From: Opitutia bacterium
GTDB lineage: Bacteria; Verrucomicrobiota; Verrucomicrobiia; Opitutales; Opitutaceae
Direction of reading: 5' to 3'
Assembly: GCA_947474365.1 (NCBI GenBank)
Contig: CANJIU010000012.1
Span: 62,001 to 126,000, forward strand
DNA length: 64,000 bases
Part shown: piece after piece, positions 31,162 through 40,247 of the stretch
Layout of the letters: every line of letters starts with the position of its first letter
Position numbering within the stretch: the first letter of the stretch is position 1
The notes under the pieces: model-generated
What the model was told of the DNA's origin: nothing
The model's database searches: none
The model's input: the letters and a program-made list of their open reading frames with translations, nothing else
Program-made: the position numbers and the translations under genes

Positions 31162-33420
31162 ATGCCCTCGTTGTGGAATATGCGGGTCGCCCCTCTGCTC
31201 CTCGCCGTGCTGACGACAGCCGCGGCGCCGTGGACGTCGACGCTTCGCGCTGCCACGGAGGTTCCTCGACCACCGCCGGATCACCCGCGCCTCTACCTCC
31301 GACCCGAGCAGGCATCGCAAATCGCCGAACGGCTGAAGGACCCCGTGCTTCAGTCTGCCGTCGCGCGGATGAGGAAAATGGCGGCGGCGTCCGCCCAGGC
31401 TCGCGTCGAGTGGGAGGCGTTGAACTACCTCGCCCGGCCCGATGCCGTCCGTGGCCGCGCCACCGTCGCCGAGGCGCTCAATCTGTTGAAGAAATCGGAA
31501 TTACCCCAACGGCAGGACGGCTGCCGCGTCACGGGTCGGATGATGGTCACGGGAGCGATCGTCTTCGACTGGCTGCACCCGTTGATTTCAGACGAACAAA
31601 AACGCGAGTTCGTGCGTGAGTTCATCCGGCTCGCGAAGACCCAGGAATGCGGTTATCCGCCGACGGCCGGAGGTTCCGTGACCGGGCACACGTCCGAGGC
31701 GATGATCATGCGTGACATGATTTCGGCCGGTATCGCGATCCACGATGAATTCCCTGAGATGTACGATTTGGCGGCCGGTCGATTTTTCCGCGAACACCTT
31801 CCCGCACGGAACTGGTTCTACCAGGGACACGCTTATCACCAAGGCGATTCCTACGGCGCTCACCGCTACAGTTGGGACACCTTTCCCCTCTTCATTTTTG
31901 ATCGGTTGGGCGCGGGGAACGTCTACAACCCGGAACAACGCTTCGTGCCCTATCTCTGGGTCTACACCACGCGTCCCGACGGTCAGCGTCTGCGCGCAGG
32001 CGACACGTTCAAGGACTCCTCTCCCCGCGGACAACCTTGGAACGAATTCGCGGGCACGCTCTTCACCGCGAGCTACTATGGTGACGGCGTGCTGCTCAGC
32101 CAATTTCTGAAACAGGGCTCAACGAGCAACGACGACGCGATCTTTGAGTTCCTGTGGCGTGACACCAAGTTGGCGCCAAAACCGATCGAGGCGTTGCCCC
32201 TCTCCCGCTATTTCGAATCGCCCTTTGGCTGGATGGTGGCCCGCACCGGCTGGGGCGAGGATGCCGTCATCGTGGAGATGAAGATCAACGAGTACAATTT
32301 CACCAACCACCAGCACCTCGATGCGGGCGCGTTTCAGATCTACCACCGTGGTGCGCTCGCGATTGACTCCGGCATTTACGAGGGCGGCTCGGCCGGCGGC
32401 TACGGCAGTTCCCACACGCAGAACTATTCGTGGCGGACCGTCGCCCATAACTCCCTGCTCGTCCACGATCCGGCGGAGAAATTCCACGCCAACCCTTCCT
32501 ACGGCAACGACGGCGGCCAGCGGTTTCCCAACCGCCGTTCCGAGCCGCGCAACCTCGAGATGTTGCTCGATCCCGCGCGGGGCTACCGCACCGGCCGCGT
32601 GCTGGCGCACGGCTTCGGGCCCGACCAGCGACAGCCTGACTACACGTTGCTGCAGGGCGACATCAGCGAAGCGTACAGCAAGAAGATGAATGCGGTGACG
32701 CGCTCGTTCATCTTTCTCAACTTACGCGACCAACGCGTTCCCGCGGCGCTCGTCGTTTTCGATCGAATCCGGAGCGCCGATCCGACGTTTTCCAAGTCGT
32801 GGCTGCTGCACACGATCGAAGAACCCCAAATCACCTCGCTCCAGGCGCAGGTTGATCGCAGCGAGCATGGCTCCGGTGGGCGACTAAACCTCGATGTTCT
32901 CCTCCCCGCCCCGGCCAACGCGGCACTCCGCAAAATTGGCGGTCCCGGCAAGGAGTTCTGGGCGCATGACAAGAATTACGCGAACGACCTCCCGCGAGGA
33001 ACGCTCGATCGCACGAGCAAGGAGCCCGGCGCGTGGCGACTGGAACTTTCCCCGAAAACGACCGCGACCGAGGATCTGTTTCTCACCGTCATGCAAACCA
33101 CCGATCGCCGGTCCTCCGCTCGCTGGCCCGTCAAGTCGATCGCGGCGGAAGATCGCGTGGGCTGTGTCATCGCCGGACCGGATACGTCGTGGCTGGTGTT
33201 GCTGCGAAAGGACAATGCCCGCTCTGGGAACCGCGTCCAACTCACCCTGGAGGGCAGCGCGCGGGGACACTTCCTCGTGACCGATCTCGCCGCCGGACGC
33301 TGGCGCGCCCAACGCGCGGGCGGCACCGATTCGCTCGTCATCGAGGTCAGCGCTGATTCCGGCGCCGCCTGGTTCGAAGGGGGCGCCGGCACCTGGACGC
33401 TGACACACGACAGCGGATGA
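31162..33420 (+). CDS. Heparinase II/III-like polysaccharide lyase
   Basis: This 752-aa exported protein has the two-part layout of heparinase II/III-type lyases. After a signal peptide (VAPLLLAVLTTAAAPW) comes a helical toroid domain (about 40-400, including HPRLYLRPEQ, TGRMMVTGAIVFDWLHP, GHAYHQGDSYGAHRYSWDTFP). A beta-sandwich domain contains the diagnostic NFTNHQHLDAGAFQIYHRGALAIDSG and SWRTVAHNSLLVHDP blocks. The histidines in HQHLDAG and VAHNS and the Tyr in the GDSYGAHRY region fall where catalytic and metal residues lie in heparinase II. The substrate may be a glycosaminoglycan or an alginate- or ulvan-like uronate polymer. The start at 31162 (MPSLWNMRV...) was selected for the signal peptide; 31180 is also possible and the frame is open to 31024. 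Confidence 0.82.
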   Translation: MPSLWNMRVAPLLLAVLTTAAAPWTSTLRAATEVPRPPPDHPRLYLRPEQASQIAERLKDPVLQSAVARMRKMAAASAQARVEWEALNYLARPDAVRGRATVAEALNLLKKSELPQRQDGCRVTGRMMVTGAIVFDWLHPLISDEQKREFVREFIRLAKTQECGYPPTAGGSVTGHTSEAMIMRDMISAGIAIHDEFPEMYDLAAGRFFREHLPARNWFYQGHAYHQGDSYGAHRYSWDTFPLFIFDRLGAGNVYNPEQRFVPYLWVYTTRPDGQRLRAGDTFKDSSPRGQPWNEFAGTLFTASYYGDGVLLSQFLKQGSTSNDDAIFEFLWRDTKLAPKPIEALPLSRYFESPFGWMVARTGWGEDAVIVEMKINEYNFTNHQHLDAGAFQIYHRGALAIDSGIYEGGSAGGYGSSHTQNYSWRTVAHNSLLVHDPAEKFHANPSYGNDGGQRFPNRRSEPRNLEMLLDPARGYRTGRVLAHGFGPDQRQPDYTLLQGDISEAYSKKMNAVTRSFIFLNLRDQRVPAALVVFDRIRSADPTFSKSWLLHTIEEPQITSLQAQVDRSEHGSGGRLNLDVLLPAPANAALRKIGGPGKEFWAHDKNYANDLPRGTLDRTSKEPGAWRLELSPKTTATEDLFLTVMQTTDRRSSARWPVKSIAAEDRVGCVIAGPDTSWLVLLRKDNARSGNRVQLTLEGSARGHFLVTDLAAGRWRAQRAGGTDSLVIEVSADSGAAWFEGGAGTWTLTHDSG

Positions 33421-33455
33421 ACGCAGCGGCGGCCAAAGCCCCGCGCCGCGGTCAG

Positions 33456-34628
33456 TTACTTGACTGGAACGAACACCGCGCTGACCGCCGAGGGCACGTC
33501 GACACTTTGGCCGGTCGACGAAAGCCGGCCGGTCGCCCCATCGATACGGAATACCGTCACGTTGTCCGACTGCTGATTTTCGGCGAGCAACCACGTACCG
33601 CTCGGATCCACCGCAAAATGCCGCGGGGTCTTCCCCTGCGTTGGCTGATTCTCGACATACGTGAGCCGGCCGGTCGCCGGGTCGACCGCGTAAACAACGA
33701 TCGTGTTGTGGCCGCGGTTGGAGCCGAAGAGGAATTTACCTCCGGGGTGCGCGACGACTTCGGCCGTGCTCGTGCCCTTTTGCACCGTTTCTCCCGGCGG
33801 AAGCGTTGAAATCGTCTGCACACTCGTCATCGCCCCGCGGGTGACGTCATAGCGGAACACGGTCATCGTGCAGAGCATTTCGCTGATCACGTAGACGAAC
33901 TTTCCGTTGGGATGAAACGTGAGATGGCGCGGTCCGGAGCCCGGCGGCAACGCGGCCGACTCGGGCTGATTGGGAATGAGCGAGGCTTTGGCGGGGTCGA
34001 GTTTATACACGAGCACCTTGTCCAGCCCGAGGTCGGCGCAGAGGGCGAAACGATTGTCGGGGGACAGCGCAAAGCCGTGGGCGTGGGGCTCCTTTTGCCT
34101 CGTCGGATTCACGCTCGATCCGGTGTGTTGGATGAACGTCGCCGCCGGCCCGAGACGCCCGTCGGCGGACAACGGCAGCGCCGCCACGCTGCCGCCCCCG
34201 TAATTGGCGACGAGCACGCATTTGCCGTCACGGTCGACAACCAAGTGAGCGGGCCCGGGCCCGCCCACGCCCTGTTCGTTGAGGAAGGTAAGCGACCCCG
34301 TGCGCACATCGAGGGCGTAGGCGCTCACACCGCGACCCGGTGACTTCGCCGGACTGCTGCGCTCATCGATCGCGTAGAGGCCCCTCCCATTCGGATGCAG
34401 CGCGACAAAGGACGGATCGGCACACTCCGCCGCGACGACCGCCGCAGAGAGTTTTCCCGTGGCGACATCAAGTCGGGAGCGGTAGATGCCCTTGCTCTTC
34501 GGACCGGTGTAGGTGCCGAAATAGACAAAATACTCCTTGGCCACCGGAGGATTCGCTGCCGGCAGGACAGCGGAAGCAAGGACGGCCAGCAGGGCCAACG
34601 AGACGACGCGCGGGGAAAACGGGTTCAT
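33456..34628 (-). CDS. Exported lactonase-family beta-propeller (6-phosphogluconolactonase-like)
   Basis: This is a 390-aa seven-bladed propeller of the lactonase family (Pgl/YbhE type). A signal peptide (SLALLAVLASAVLPAA) is followed by repeated blade motifs: YFVYFGTYTGPKSKGIYRS, ADPSFVALHPNGRGLYAI, GPAHLVVDRDGKCVLVANYGGGSVA, HAHGFALSPDNRFALCADLGLDKV, GPRHLTFHPNGKFVYVISE and PRHFAVDPSGTWLLAENQQSDNVTVFRID. The HAHG and GxGPRH motifs are typical. Since it is exported, the substrate is more likely a free sugar lactone than 6-phosphogluconolactone. The start at 34628 gives the signal peptide. It converges with the heparinase-like gene, with 35 bp between stops. Confidence 0.85.
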   Translation of the reverse strand: MNPFSPRVVSLALLAVLASAVLPAANPPVAKEYFVYFGTYTGPKSKGIYRSRLDVATGKLSAAVVAAECADPSFVALHPNGRGLYAIDERSSPAKSPGRGVSAYALDVRTGSLTFLNEQGVGGPGPAHLVVDRDGKCVLVANYGGGSVAALPLSADGRLGPAATFIQHTGSSVNPTRQKEPHAHGFALSPDNRFALCADLGLDKVLVYKLDPAKASLIPNQPESAALPPGSGPRHLTFHPNGKFVYVISEMLCTMTVFRYDVTRGAMTSVQTISTLPPGETVQKGTSTAEVVAHPGGKFLFGSNRGHNTIVVYAVDPATGRLTYVENQPTQGKTPRHFAVDPSGTWLLAENQQSDNVTVFRIDGATGRLSSTGQSVDVPSAVSAVFVPVK

Positions 34629-34727
34629 GTCCCGATGCAACGCATTCACCGCCCCGGGCTCAAGCCCGCTTCACCGCCTCGGTTTTAGAGCGGAAACCCA
34701 TCGCACCAGCGACGCAGGTTCTCCCGA

Positions 34728-34752
34728 AAGTGTCACGTATTACGTGACACTT
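34728..34752. promoter_or_regulatory. Perfect 25-bp palindrome (AAGTGTCACGTA-T-TACGTGACACTT)
   Basis: Two exact 12-bp arms flank a single central base. It lies 100 bp upstream of the minus-strand lactonase start and 46 bp downstream of the TPR gene's stop. The perfection and short centre suggest a dimeric protein-binding site or a mobile palindrome; a terminator for the upstream gene is possible but no T-run follows in the minus direction. Confidence 0.5.
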
Positions 34753-34797
34753 CCCCGTAATCTGGATACGCGGGAGGGAGCAGGCGGGCGTGGCCGG

Positions 34798-36765
34798 CTA
34801 CTTCGCGGGAGGGGCGGAAGGCGGGGCCGCCTTCAGTCGCTCAAGCACCTCCCGCACCACCGTCGCGCTTGGGTTGGCCTTCAAGATGGCTTCAACGAGT
34901 ACAATCGCTTCCGCGCTTCGCCCCATCTGCGCCAAGGCGACACTGTAATTCAGTTGCGCGTCGAGATTGCCCGGATTCGTCCGGATGACCTCCTGAAAAT
35001 GAGGCATCGCTTCCGCCGCCCGCCCACTCATCGTCAGTCCGCAAGCAAGGCTGAGCCGGGCGTCGACCAGCCCCGGATTCCCTTTCACGGCGATCTCGCA
35101 GTGCGCTATCGACTCCTTCACCCGGTCGCTGCGCAACAGGAGGATTCCGAGGTTTCCCTGGGCGGACAGTAGTCCCGGCTGCAGTCGCACCGCCGCTTCG
35201 TAGGCTGCAATCGCATCGGCAATGTCACCCTTCTGCGCCGATGCGACGCCAAGGTTGTAGAAGGCATTCGCATTGCGCGGATCCAATTGGGTCGCGCGCC
35301 GGCTGTGCGCAAACGCCCCATCCACGTCACCCAGTTGTCCAAGGACCGACGAGAGGTTGACGTGCGCGTCGGAGTATTCCTCCTTGATCCGCAGCGCGGT
35401 CTCAATCTCCGTCTTTGCCTCCGCCAGCCGTCCCGCACTCAGCCAGGCAAAGCCGAGATTGTTGTGTGCCCGGGAACTGCCCGGGCGCTTCGCGACCGTA
35501 TCCGTCCAGATTGAAATTTCGCTTCGGTAGGTCGCGTTCCGGGCCGACGTCAGCACCACCATCGCAAGCGAACCCGTGGCGAGGATGAATGGCGCCCTTC
35601 GGCCGACAGCCCACCGCGCCCCCAGCACCACCGCCGTGATGACCGCCGCCAGCGGGACATAGACGCGATTTTCGGAAATCGGCTGCAGGGGAATGGGAAC
35701 AATGCTAGACGTCGGAGCCAGTGTGATCAGGAACCAGGCGCCGAGGTACGCCTTGCCCGAATAGAGACGGAGTGCCAGCAGCACCCAAAGACCAAACCCT
35801 GCCAGGAACAACGCACACGCGGCTTCCGCGAGGCCCGGCGTTCCCAAGTCGGTGCCATAATCAAACACCAGCGGCGACGGCCAGAGCCCGAGTGTGGCAT
35901 AACCAACCACGGCCCGCGCCTCGATCAACAGGTTCGACCACACACTTAACCCGTGGCCAAATCCGACGCCGCGCCCGCTCACACCCCGCATGAGCACGGC
36001 GAGCAATAGCCACGTCGCAGCCAGCGCGGCATAGTAGAGTCCACGCCGCCGCCATAGCTCGCCCATCGTCCGGCTGACGAACACGAGGTCAAAGAGCAAA
36101 ATCATCACCGGCGCCGTCACCATACCCTCCTTTGTCCCCATCCCCGCGACGCAACACCCCAAGGAGAACAGCAGCCACCGACCGGACCGCTCATCTTCAA
36201 CCGCCCGGACAAATCCGTAGAGCGACAGAAAATAGAATAGGCCCATCAGCGACTCGGTTCGTTGCGAGATATACGTCACCGATTCGGTCTGCAGCGGATG
36301 CAATGTCCAGAGTCCCGCGACCATCAGGCCAAGCCACGCCGCATCACGGCCAAATTTCTCCCGCAAGACCGGCAGCAGCGGCGTCCGCCGGATCACTCCG
36401 AACAACGCGAGCCCGGCGAACAGGTGGATCGCGAAATTCACGGCGTGAAATCCCGCCAACGAATCTCCCGACACCGCGTAGTTCAGCACGAACGAAATAT
36501 TCGCGACCGGGCGTCCGCCGACGCCGGTCGATTCGGACGGCGTGAACATTGACCAGAGCGGCCACACCCGGCGGATTTCCGGATTGTGGAGCACCGTCGC
36601 CCAATCGTCCAAGATCAGCGGAGCGGAAAAACTCTTCGCATACGCAATCAGGGCGGCGATTGTCAGCGCCGCCGCCGCCACGAGCACGAAAGAACGGTCG
36701 GTCCCGGATACCAGCCTCATTTCCCCGCCGGGCTCACGCCGCGGCTCTTTCATGTCGCGCGCCAT
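34798..36765 (-). CDS. Polytopic membrane protein with C-terminal TPR repeats (TMTC/GT-C-like)
   Basis: This protein of about 655 aa has roughly ten membrane segments in its N-terminal two thirds and at least six TPR repeats at its C terminus. Just after the first membrane segment comes a DD motif (APLILDDWATVLHNPEIR) and then GRPVANISFVLNYAVSG, followed by HPLQTESVTYISQRTESLMGLFY. This arrangement matches the TMTC-like family of putative O-mannosyl transferases (GT-C fold) that carry TPRs. It would transfer a lipid-linked sugar to proteins outside the cytoplasm if active; substrate and donor are unproven. Start choice is uncertain: ATGs at 36765, 36753 and 36720 are all plausible, and the one at 36831 would overlap the upstream gene. 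It begins 22 bp after the sugar isomerase stop. Confidence 0.72.
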   Translation of the reverse strand: MARDMKEPRREPGGEMRLVSGTDRSFVLVAAAALTIAALIAYAKSFSAPLILDDWATVLHNPEIRRVWPLWSMFTPSESTGVGGRPVANISFVLNYAVSGDSLAGFHAVNFAIHLFAGLALFGVIRRTPLLPVLREKFGRDAAWLGLMVAGLWTLHPLQTESVTYISQRTESLMGLFYFLSLYGFVRAVEDERSGRWLLFSLGCCVAGMGTKEGMVTAPVMILLFDLVFVSRTMGELWRRRGLYYAALAATWLLLAVLMRGVSGRGVGFGHGLSVWSNLLIEARAVVGYATLGLWPSPLVFDYGTDLGTPGLAEAACALFLAGFGLWVLLALRLYSGKAYLGAWFLITLAPTSSIVPIPLQPISENRVYVPLAAVITAVVLGARWAVGRRAPFILATGSLAMVVLTSARNATYRSEISIWTDTVAKRPGSSRAHNNLGFAWLSAGRLAEAKTEIETALRIKEEYSDAHVNLSSVLGQLGDVDGAFAHSRRATQLDPRNANAFYNLGVASAQKGDIADAIAAYEAAVRLQPGLLSAQGNLGILLLRSDRVKESIAHCEIAVKGNPGLVDARLSLACGLTMSGRAAEAMPHFQEVIRTNPGNLDAQLNYSVALAQMGRSAEAIVLVEAILKANPSATVVREVLERLKAAPPSAPPAK

Positions 36766-36787
36766 GCCGCCACTTGGGACGCGAGCC

Positions 36788-37681
36788 TCAACTCCCGGCC
36801 GGCCAGTGCTGGCGCAATTTCGCACGGACAAACCGGACGCTCTCCGCGAGCTGATCCATGCCGTCCACGCCGTCCTCGATGCTCACCCAGCCATTGAAAC
36901 CGGCGCTCCGCAGGGTGCTGAAGATCGCATCGTAATCGTTGAGCCCGCGCCCGATCGTGCCGTGGCGCAATCGTTTCACGTACCCTTCGGCCCCACCCTC
37001 CTCGCGCCGCAAGTCCTCGAGTGTGCCCTCGATCAAATAACGGTCGCTGGCGTGCATCGTGACGACCCGATTTTTCACGCGTCGCAGCAACTCCAGCGGA
37101 TCGTCACCGGCAATGTAGGCGTTGCTCGGATCGTAGTTCACCCCGAACCGCGGATGATGGATGCGATCCACGAGTTCGCAAAACACGTCCATCTTCTGCG
37201 CGAATTCCGGATAACTCCAGAAATCGTCTTTGTAGTGATTTTCGATGATGAGCGTCACCCCGCAGGCCTCCGCTTCGGGCAGGCAGGCCTCGATGCTGGA
37301 AACGACGAGGTCTATCCCCTGGGCACGCGTCAGCTCAGGGCGGCGCTGGCCGGAAAGAACGCGGCAGTATTTCGCCCCGAGGGTCGCAGCCATCCGGATC
37401 CAGTTTTTTTCCTTTTCGATCTCGGCCTGCCGAAACGCCGCGTCCGGATGCGAAAAATCGGGCGAGCAACACAACATCGGGATCACCATGCCGCGGCTCT
37501 CGACCTCGCGCCGCGCCGCCGGCCAGCGGGCGGGATCGACGAGTTCGAGGAACCCACTGTAGTACTCCAGTCCGTCGAGTTGCAGCGGCGCGGCGAGGTC
37601 GATCCATTCGCGCAAGGTCATCGTGCCGTCCTTCACGAGCGCGCGCATGAAGGCCTTGGGGAAAGCGGCGAGTTGCGGCAT
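36788..37681 (-). CDS. TIM-barrel sugar isomerase/epimerase
   Basis: This is a 297-aa xylose-isomerase-like TIM-barrel protein. Candidate metal ligands appear in the expected order: Glu in TLIIENHYKDDF, Asp in FGVNYDPSNAYI, His in VTMHASDRY and Glu in GWVSIEDGVDGM. These match the Glu-Asp-His-Glu set of the sugar phosphate isomerase/epimerase family. It should interconvert or epimerise a keto sugar or its phosphate. The start at 37681 (MPQLAAFPKAFM) falls 4 bp after the SDR gene, whose stop begins at 37686, so the two are tightly coupled. It forms part of a four-enzyme carbohydrate block with the SDR, dehydrogenase and HUMPS genes upstream. Confidence 0.83.
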   Translation of the reverse strand: MPQLAAFPKAFMRALVKDGTMTLREWIDLAAPLQLDGLEYYSGFLELVDPARWPAARREVESRGMVIPMLCCSPDFSHPDAAFRQAEIEKEKNWIRMAATLGAKYCRVLSGQRRPELTRAQGIDLVVSSIEACLPEAEACGVTLIIENHYKDDFWSYPEFAQKMDVFCELVDRIHHPRFGVNYDPSNAYIAGDDPLELLRRVKNRVVTMHASDRYLIEGTLEDLRREEGGAEGYVKRLRHGTIGRGLNDYDAIFSTLRSAGFNGWVSIEDGVDGMDQLAESVRFVRAKLRQHWPAGS

Positions 37682-37685
37682 GGGC

Positions 37686-38465
37686 TTATTTGGCGGCGGC
37701 CTTGTTTGGATTCCGACCGATGAGGGAATACTGTTCGAGGTCAACGACCGAGCCGCTGATGGGCCGGGACTCGTCGCCCAGCCAGTAGACCGCCGCGGAG
37801 GCGATTTCGTCCGGCATGATCAACCGACCCGACGGGGCATATTGCTCGGGAATGGTCTGCGGCCAGTCCTTCGCCATCCCGTGTTCGATCTGGTGGGCGT
37901 ATTCGCGGGCGGTGAGCACCCAGCCCACGTTGAGGTGGTTGACACGCACCCGATCCGCCGCGTGGGCGTTGGCGAGATTGCGCGAAAGCGTCTGCATCGC
38001 CCCCTTCGAAAGGCTGTAGTCGAGGAGGTTGGCCTGACCGCTGTGCGCGTTGATCGAACCGATGTTGAGCACAGAGCCCTGATTGGCCTTGAGCTGGGGA
38101 AACGCCGCCTGGATCAGAAACAACGGCGCCCGCAGATTTACCGCCATCATCCGATCAAAAAACGCCGGCTCGGTCGACTGCAGGTTGCTGCGGACCACGA
38201 TGGCGGCGTTGTTCACGATGCCGTCGATTTTCCCGAAGGCCTTCACCGCGGCCGCGGCAATCCGTGCGCAACTCGCGGGATCCGCGAGGTCGTCGAGATG
38301 CAGCGCCGCGCTGGCGCCGAGCTTGGCGACAACTGCCTCACCGTCAGCCCGCTCGATTCCGTGCACCAGCACCCGCGCCCCTTCGGCGACGGCGCGTTCG
38401 GCGATCGCGCAGCCGATTCCACTCGTCCCGCCCGTCACGATGATGACCTTGTCCTTGAGTCTCAT
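37686..38465 (-). CDS. Short-chain dehydrogenase/reductase
   Basis: This is a 259-aa classical SDR. The cofactor motif TGGTSGIG is at 11-18, NNAAI at 85-89, and the catalytic triad is Ser137, Tyr150 and Lys154 (YSLSK), with Asn110 completing the tetrad. It probably oxidises or reduces a hydroxyl on a sugar acid or polyol; the acidic/basic residues after the second strand (HGIERADGE) leave NAD versus NADP preference open. It lies 9 bp after the medium-chain dehydrogenase gene and 4 bp before the isomerase gene. Confidence 0.87.
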   Translation of the reverse strand: MRLKDKVIIVTGGTSGIGCAIAERAVAEGARVLVHGIERADGEAVVAKLGASAALHLDDLADPASCARIAAAAVKAFGKIDGIVNNAAIVVRSNLQSTEPAFFDRMMAVNLRAPLFLIQAAFPQLKANQGSVLNIGSINAHSGQANLLDYSLSKGAMQTLSRNLANAHAADRVRVNHLNVGWVLTAREYAHQIEHGMAKDWPQTIPEQYAPSGRLIMPDEIASAAVYWLGDESRPISGSVVDLEQYSLIGRNPNKAAAK

Positions 38466-38474
38466 GTTGGAAAA

Positions 38475-39500
38475 TCAAACCGGCTTCAGCACGGCCTTCA
38501 CGATTTCCCCGGAGTGCATCTTCTCGAACGCCTCGTGCCATGACTCCAGCGCCCACACGCCGCCGAGGATGGGGCGAACGTCGAGGCGGCCGGACGCGAG
38601 CAGCGCGAGCACGCGCTCCCAGACGGGCCAGTTGTGACTGAAACTGCCCTGCAGCGTGATGTTTTTCTGCACCAACGGATCGAGGGAGAAACCGAGCGGC
38701 TGCGGGCCCCAGCCCACCTTGCTAATCCAACCGGCGGGTCGCACCAGCTCCAGCGCGGTCTTCAACGCGGCCGACGCGCCCGCCGCGTCAATCACGCCGT
38801 CGGCGCCAAGTCCGTCGCGCTCCTTCGCCCAGGCCGAGGCGTCGCCGATAATCACGTCGCAGCCATAGGCCTTTGCCACGTTGAGTCGGGCGCGATCGCG
38901 TTCGAGGCCGACGAGTGCCACGTCCGCGCCCGCGAGCCTGGCCACCGCCGCACAGAGAATTCCAATCGGTCCCGGCCCGAGCACGATCACGCGATCGCCA
39001 GGGCGGACGCGCGCGTTGTTGATCACCGCGTTGTAGGCCACGCAGCACGGCTCGGTTAGCGCCGCGTGCTCCATCGGCAAATTGGCGGGCACGTGATGCA
39101 GGCAACGCGAGGGGACGCGCACGAACCGCGTCATCGCGCCATCCACGCCGTAGCCGAAACCACGTCGCGTCGGATCGAGATTGTAGAGTCCTTCGCGGGA
39201 CAGCGGGCTGTTCACATCGATCACCGCCGCCGTTTCGCTCACCGCGCGGTCGCCCTCGTTCCAGCCTTTCACTCCGGCCCCGAGCGCCGCGATCCGGCCG
39301 CCAAACTCGTGGCCGAGCACGACCGGATAATTCACCGACCAGCTGTGTGAGCCGGTCCACTGATGCAGATCGCTGCCACACACCCCGACCGCCTCGACGG
39401 CGAGGATGACATCATCGACGCCGGGTTCCGGGCGGGAAAATTCACGTAGTTCGACACTGTGCGGAGTGGAGGAGAAATTGACGACAGCAGGGCTTTTCAT
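38475..39500 (-). CDS. Zinc-dependent medium-chain dehydrogenase lacking the structural-zinc cysteines
   Basis: This 341-aa member of the MDR/threonine- or sorbitol-dehydrogenase family keeps the catalytic-zinc site: Cys41 in GVCGSDLH, His64 and Glu65 in LGHEFGG, and Glu in TEPCCVAYNA. The Rossmann motif is GPGPIG at about 178. The lobe that normally carries four cysteines for a structural zinc (about 90-115) reads IDVNSPLSREGLYNLDPTRRG with none of them, so that zinc is predicted absent. It is expected to oxidise a secondary alcohol of a sugar or sugar acid with NAD. It is 9 bp downstream of the HUMPS decarboxylase gene and 9 bp upstream of the SDR gene. Confidence 0.85.
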   Translation of the reverse strand: MKSPAVVNFSSTPHSVELREFSRPEPGVDDVILAVEAVGVCGSDLHQWTGSHSWSVNYPVVLGHEFGGRIAALGAGVKGWNEGDRAVSETAAVIDVNSPLSREGLYNLDPTRRGFGYGVDGAMTRFVRVPSRCLHHVPANLPMEHAALTEPCCVAYNAVINNARVRPGDRVIVLGPGPIGILCAAVARLAGADVALVGLERDRARLNVAKAYGCDVIIGDASAWAKERDGLGADGVIDAAGASAALKTALELVRPAGWISKVGWGPQPLGFSLDPLVQKNITLQGSFSHNWPVWERVLALLASGRLDVRPILGGVWALESWHEAFEKMHSGEIVKAVLKPV

Positions 39501-39509
39501 CGGGAAAAC

Positions 39510-40217
39510 TTATTTTTTGCCAACCGCCACGTCACCGTAGCCATGCACGCGATCACAGATAATCCGCAGCGTGCCCTCGAGGTTGCCGTCGGCCGTGCGA
39601 AAGGCGTCCGCATCCACCGCGAGCGGTGCGCCAATCACCACCAACGGCGCGCCGTATTCCGGTGTTCGCACCGCCTGTTCGAGCGTCAACCCCCCGACCG
39701 CCTGGACCGGCACGCGCACCGCGGCGACGACGGCACGCAAATCGTCGAGCGGGCTCGGCATGCGCCGGCCCGCGGCGGCAATGCCCCGGCGCTCGTCGTA
39801 ACCGATGTGGTGAATCACAAAATCACAGCCAAGATCCTCGATCATCCGCGCGCCCGCGACCATGTCGGGGCAGCCGAGATTGTCGCCCATCACCTTCACG
39901 CCGTGGTCGCGCCCCGCCTTGACGACGCACTTCAAGGTCTCCTCGTGGGCGCGCGCCATCACGACGACGTGCGTCGCGCCGGCCTTAGCCATCATCTCCG
40001 CCTCAAGGTAGCCACCGTCCATTGTCTTGAGGTCGGCCACAATCGGCACTCCAGGAAACCGCTCACGCAGCGCCTTTACCCCGTGCAGCCCCTCGGCCAG
40101 GATGAAAGGCGTGCCGGCCTCCAGCCAGTCGACGCCGGCCCGCAGGGCGAGTTCAGCGGTGGCCAGAGCTTCGGCGCGATCAATGAGGTCCAGTGAAATT
40201 TGAACAATGGGGCGCAT
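39510..40217 (-). CDS. HUMPS/KGPDC-family decarboxylase or aldolase (OMPDC superfamily)
   Basis: This is a 235-aa protein of the orotidine-monophosphate-decarboxylase superfamily, in the subgroup with 3-keto-L-gulonate-6-phosphate decarboxylase and hexulose-6-phosphate synthase. The hallmark DxKxxD motif is Asp62, Lys64 and Asp67 (ADLKTMDGG). Other blocks are VQISLDLIDRAEA at the N terminus and VPVQAVGGLTLEQAV near the phosphate-binding end. It would either decarboxylate a 3-keto sugar acid phosphate or run an aldol reaction with formaldehyde. The dehydrogenase neighbours favour the decarboxylase role, as inference. The start at 40217 (MRPIVQIS) matches the family; the frame is open to 40262. 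Confidence 0.8.
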   Translation of the reverse strand: MRPIVQISLDLIDRAEALATAELALRAGVDWLEAGTPFILAEGLHGVKALRERFPGVPIVADLKTMDGGYLEAEMMAKAGATHVVVMARAHEETLKCVVKAGRDHGVKVMGDNLGCPDMVAGARMIEDLGCDFVIHHIGYDERRGIAAAGRRMPSPLDDLRAVVAAVRVPVQAVGGLTLEQAVRTPEYGAPLVVIGAPLAVDADAFRTADGNLEGTLRIICDRVHGYGDVAVGKK

Positions 40218-40247
40218 GGCAAAGGGGTTTTTAGGGTGAGGAACGAC

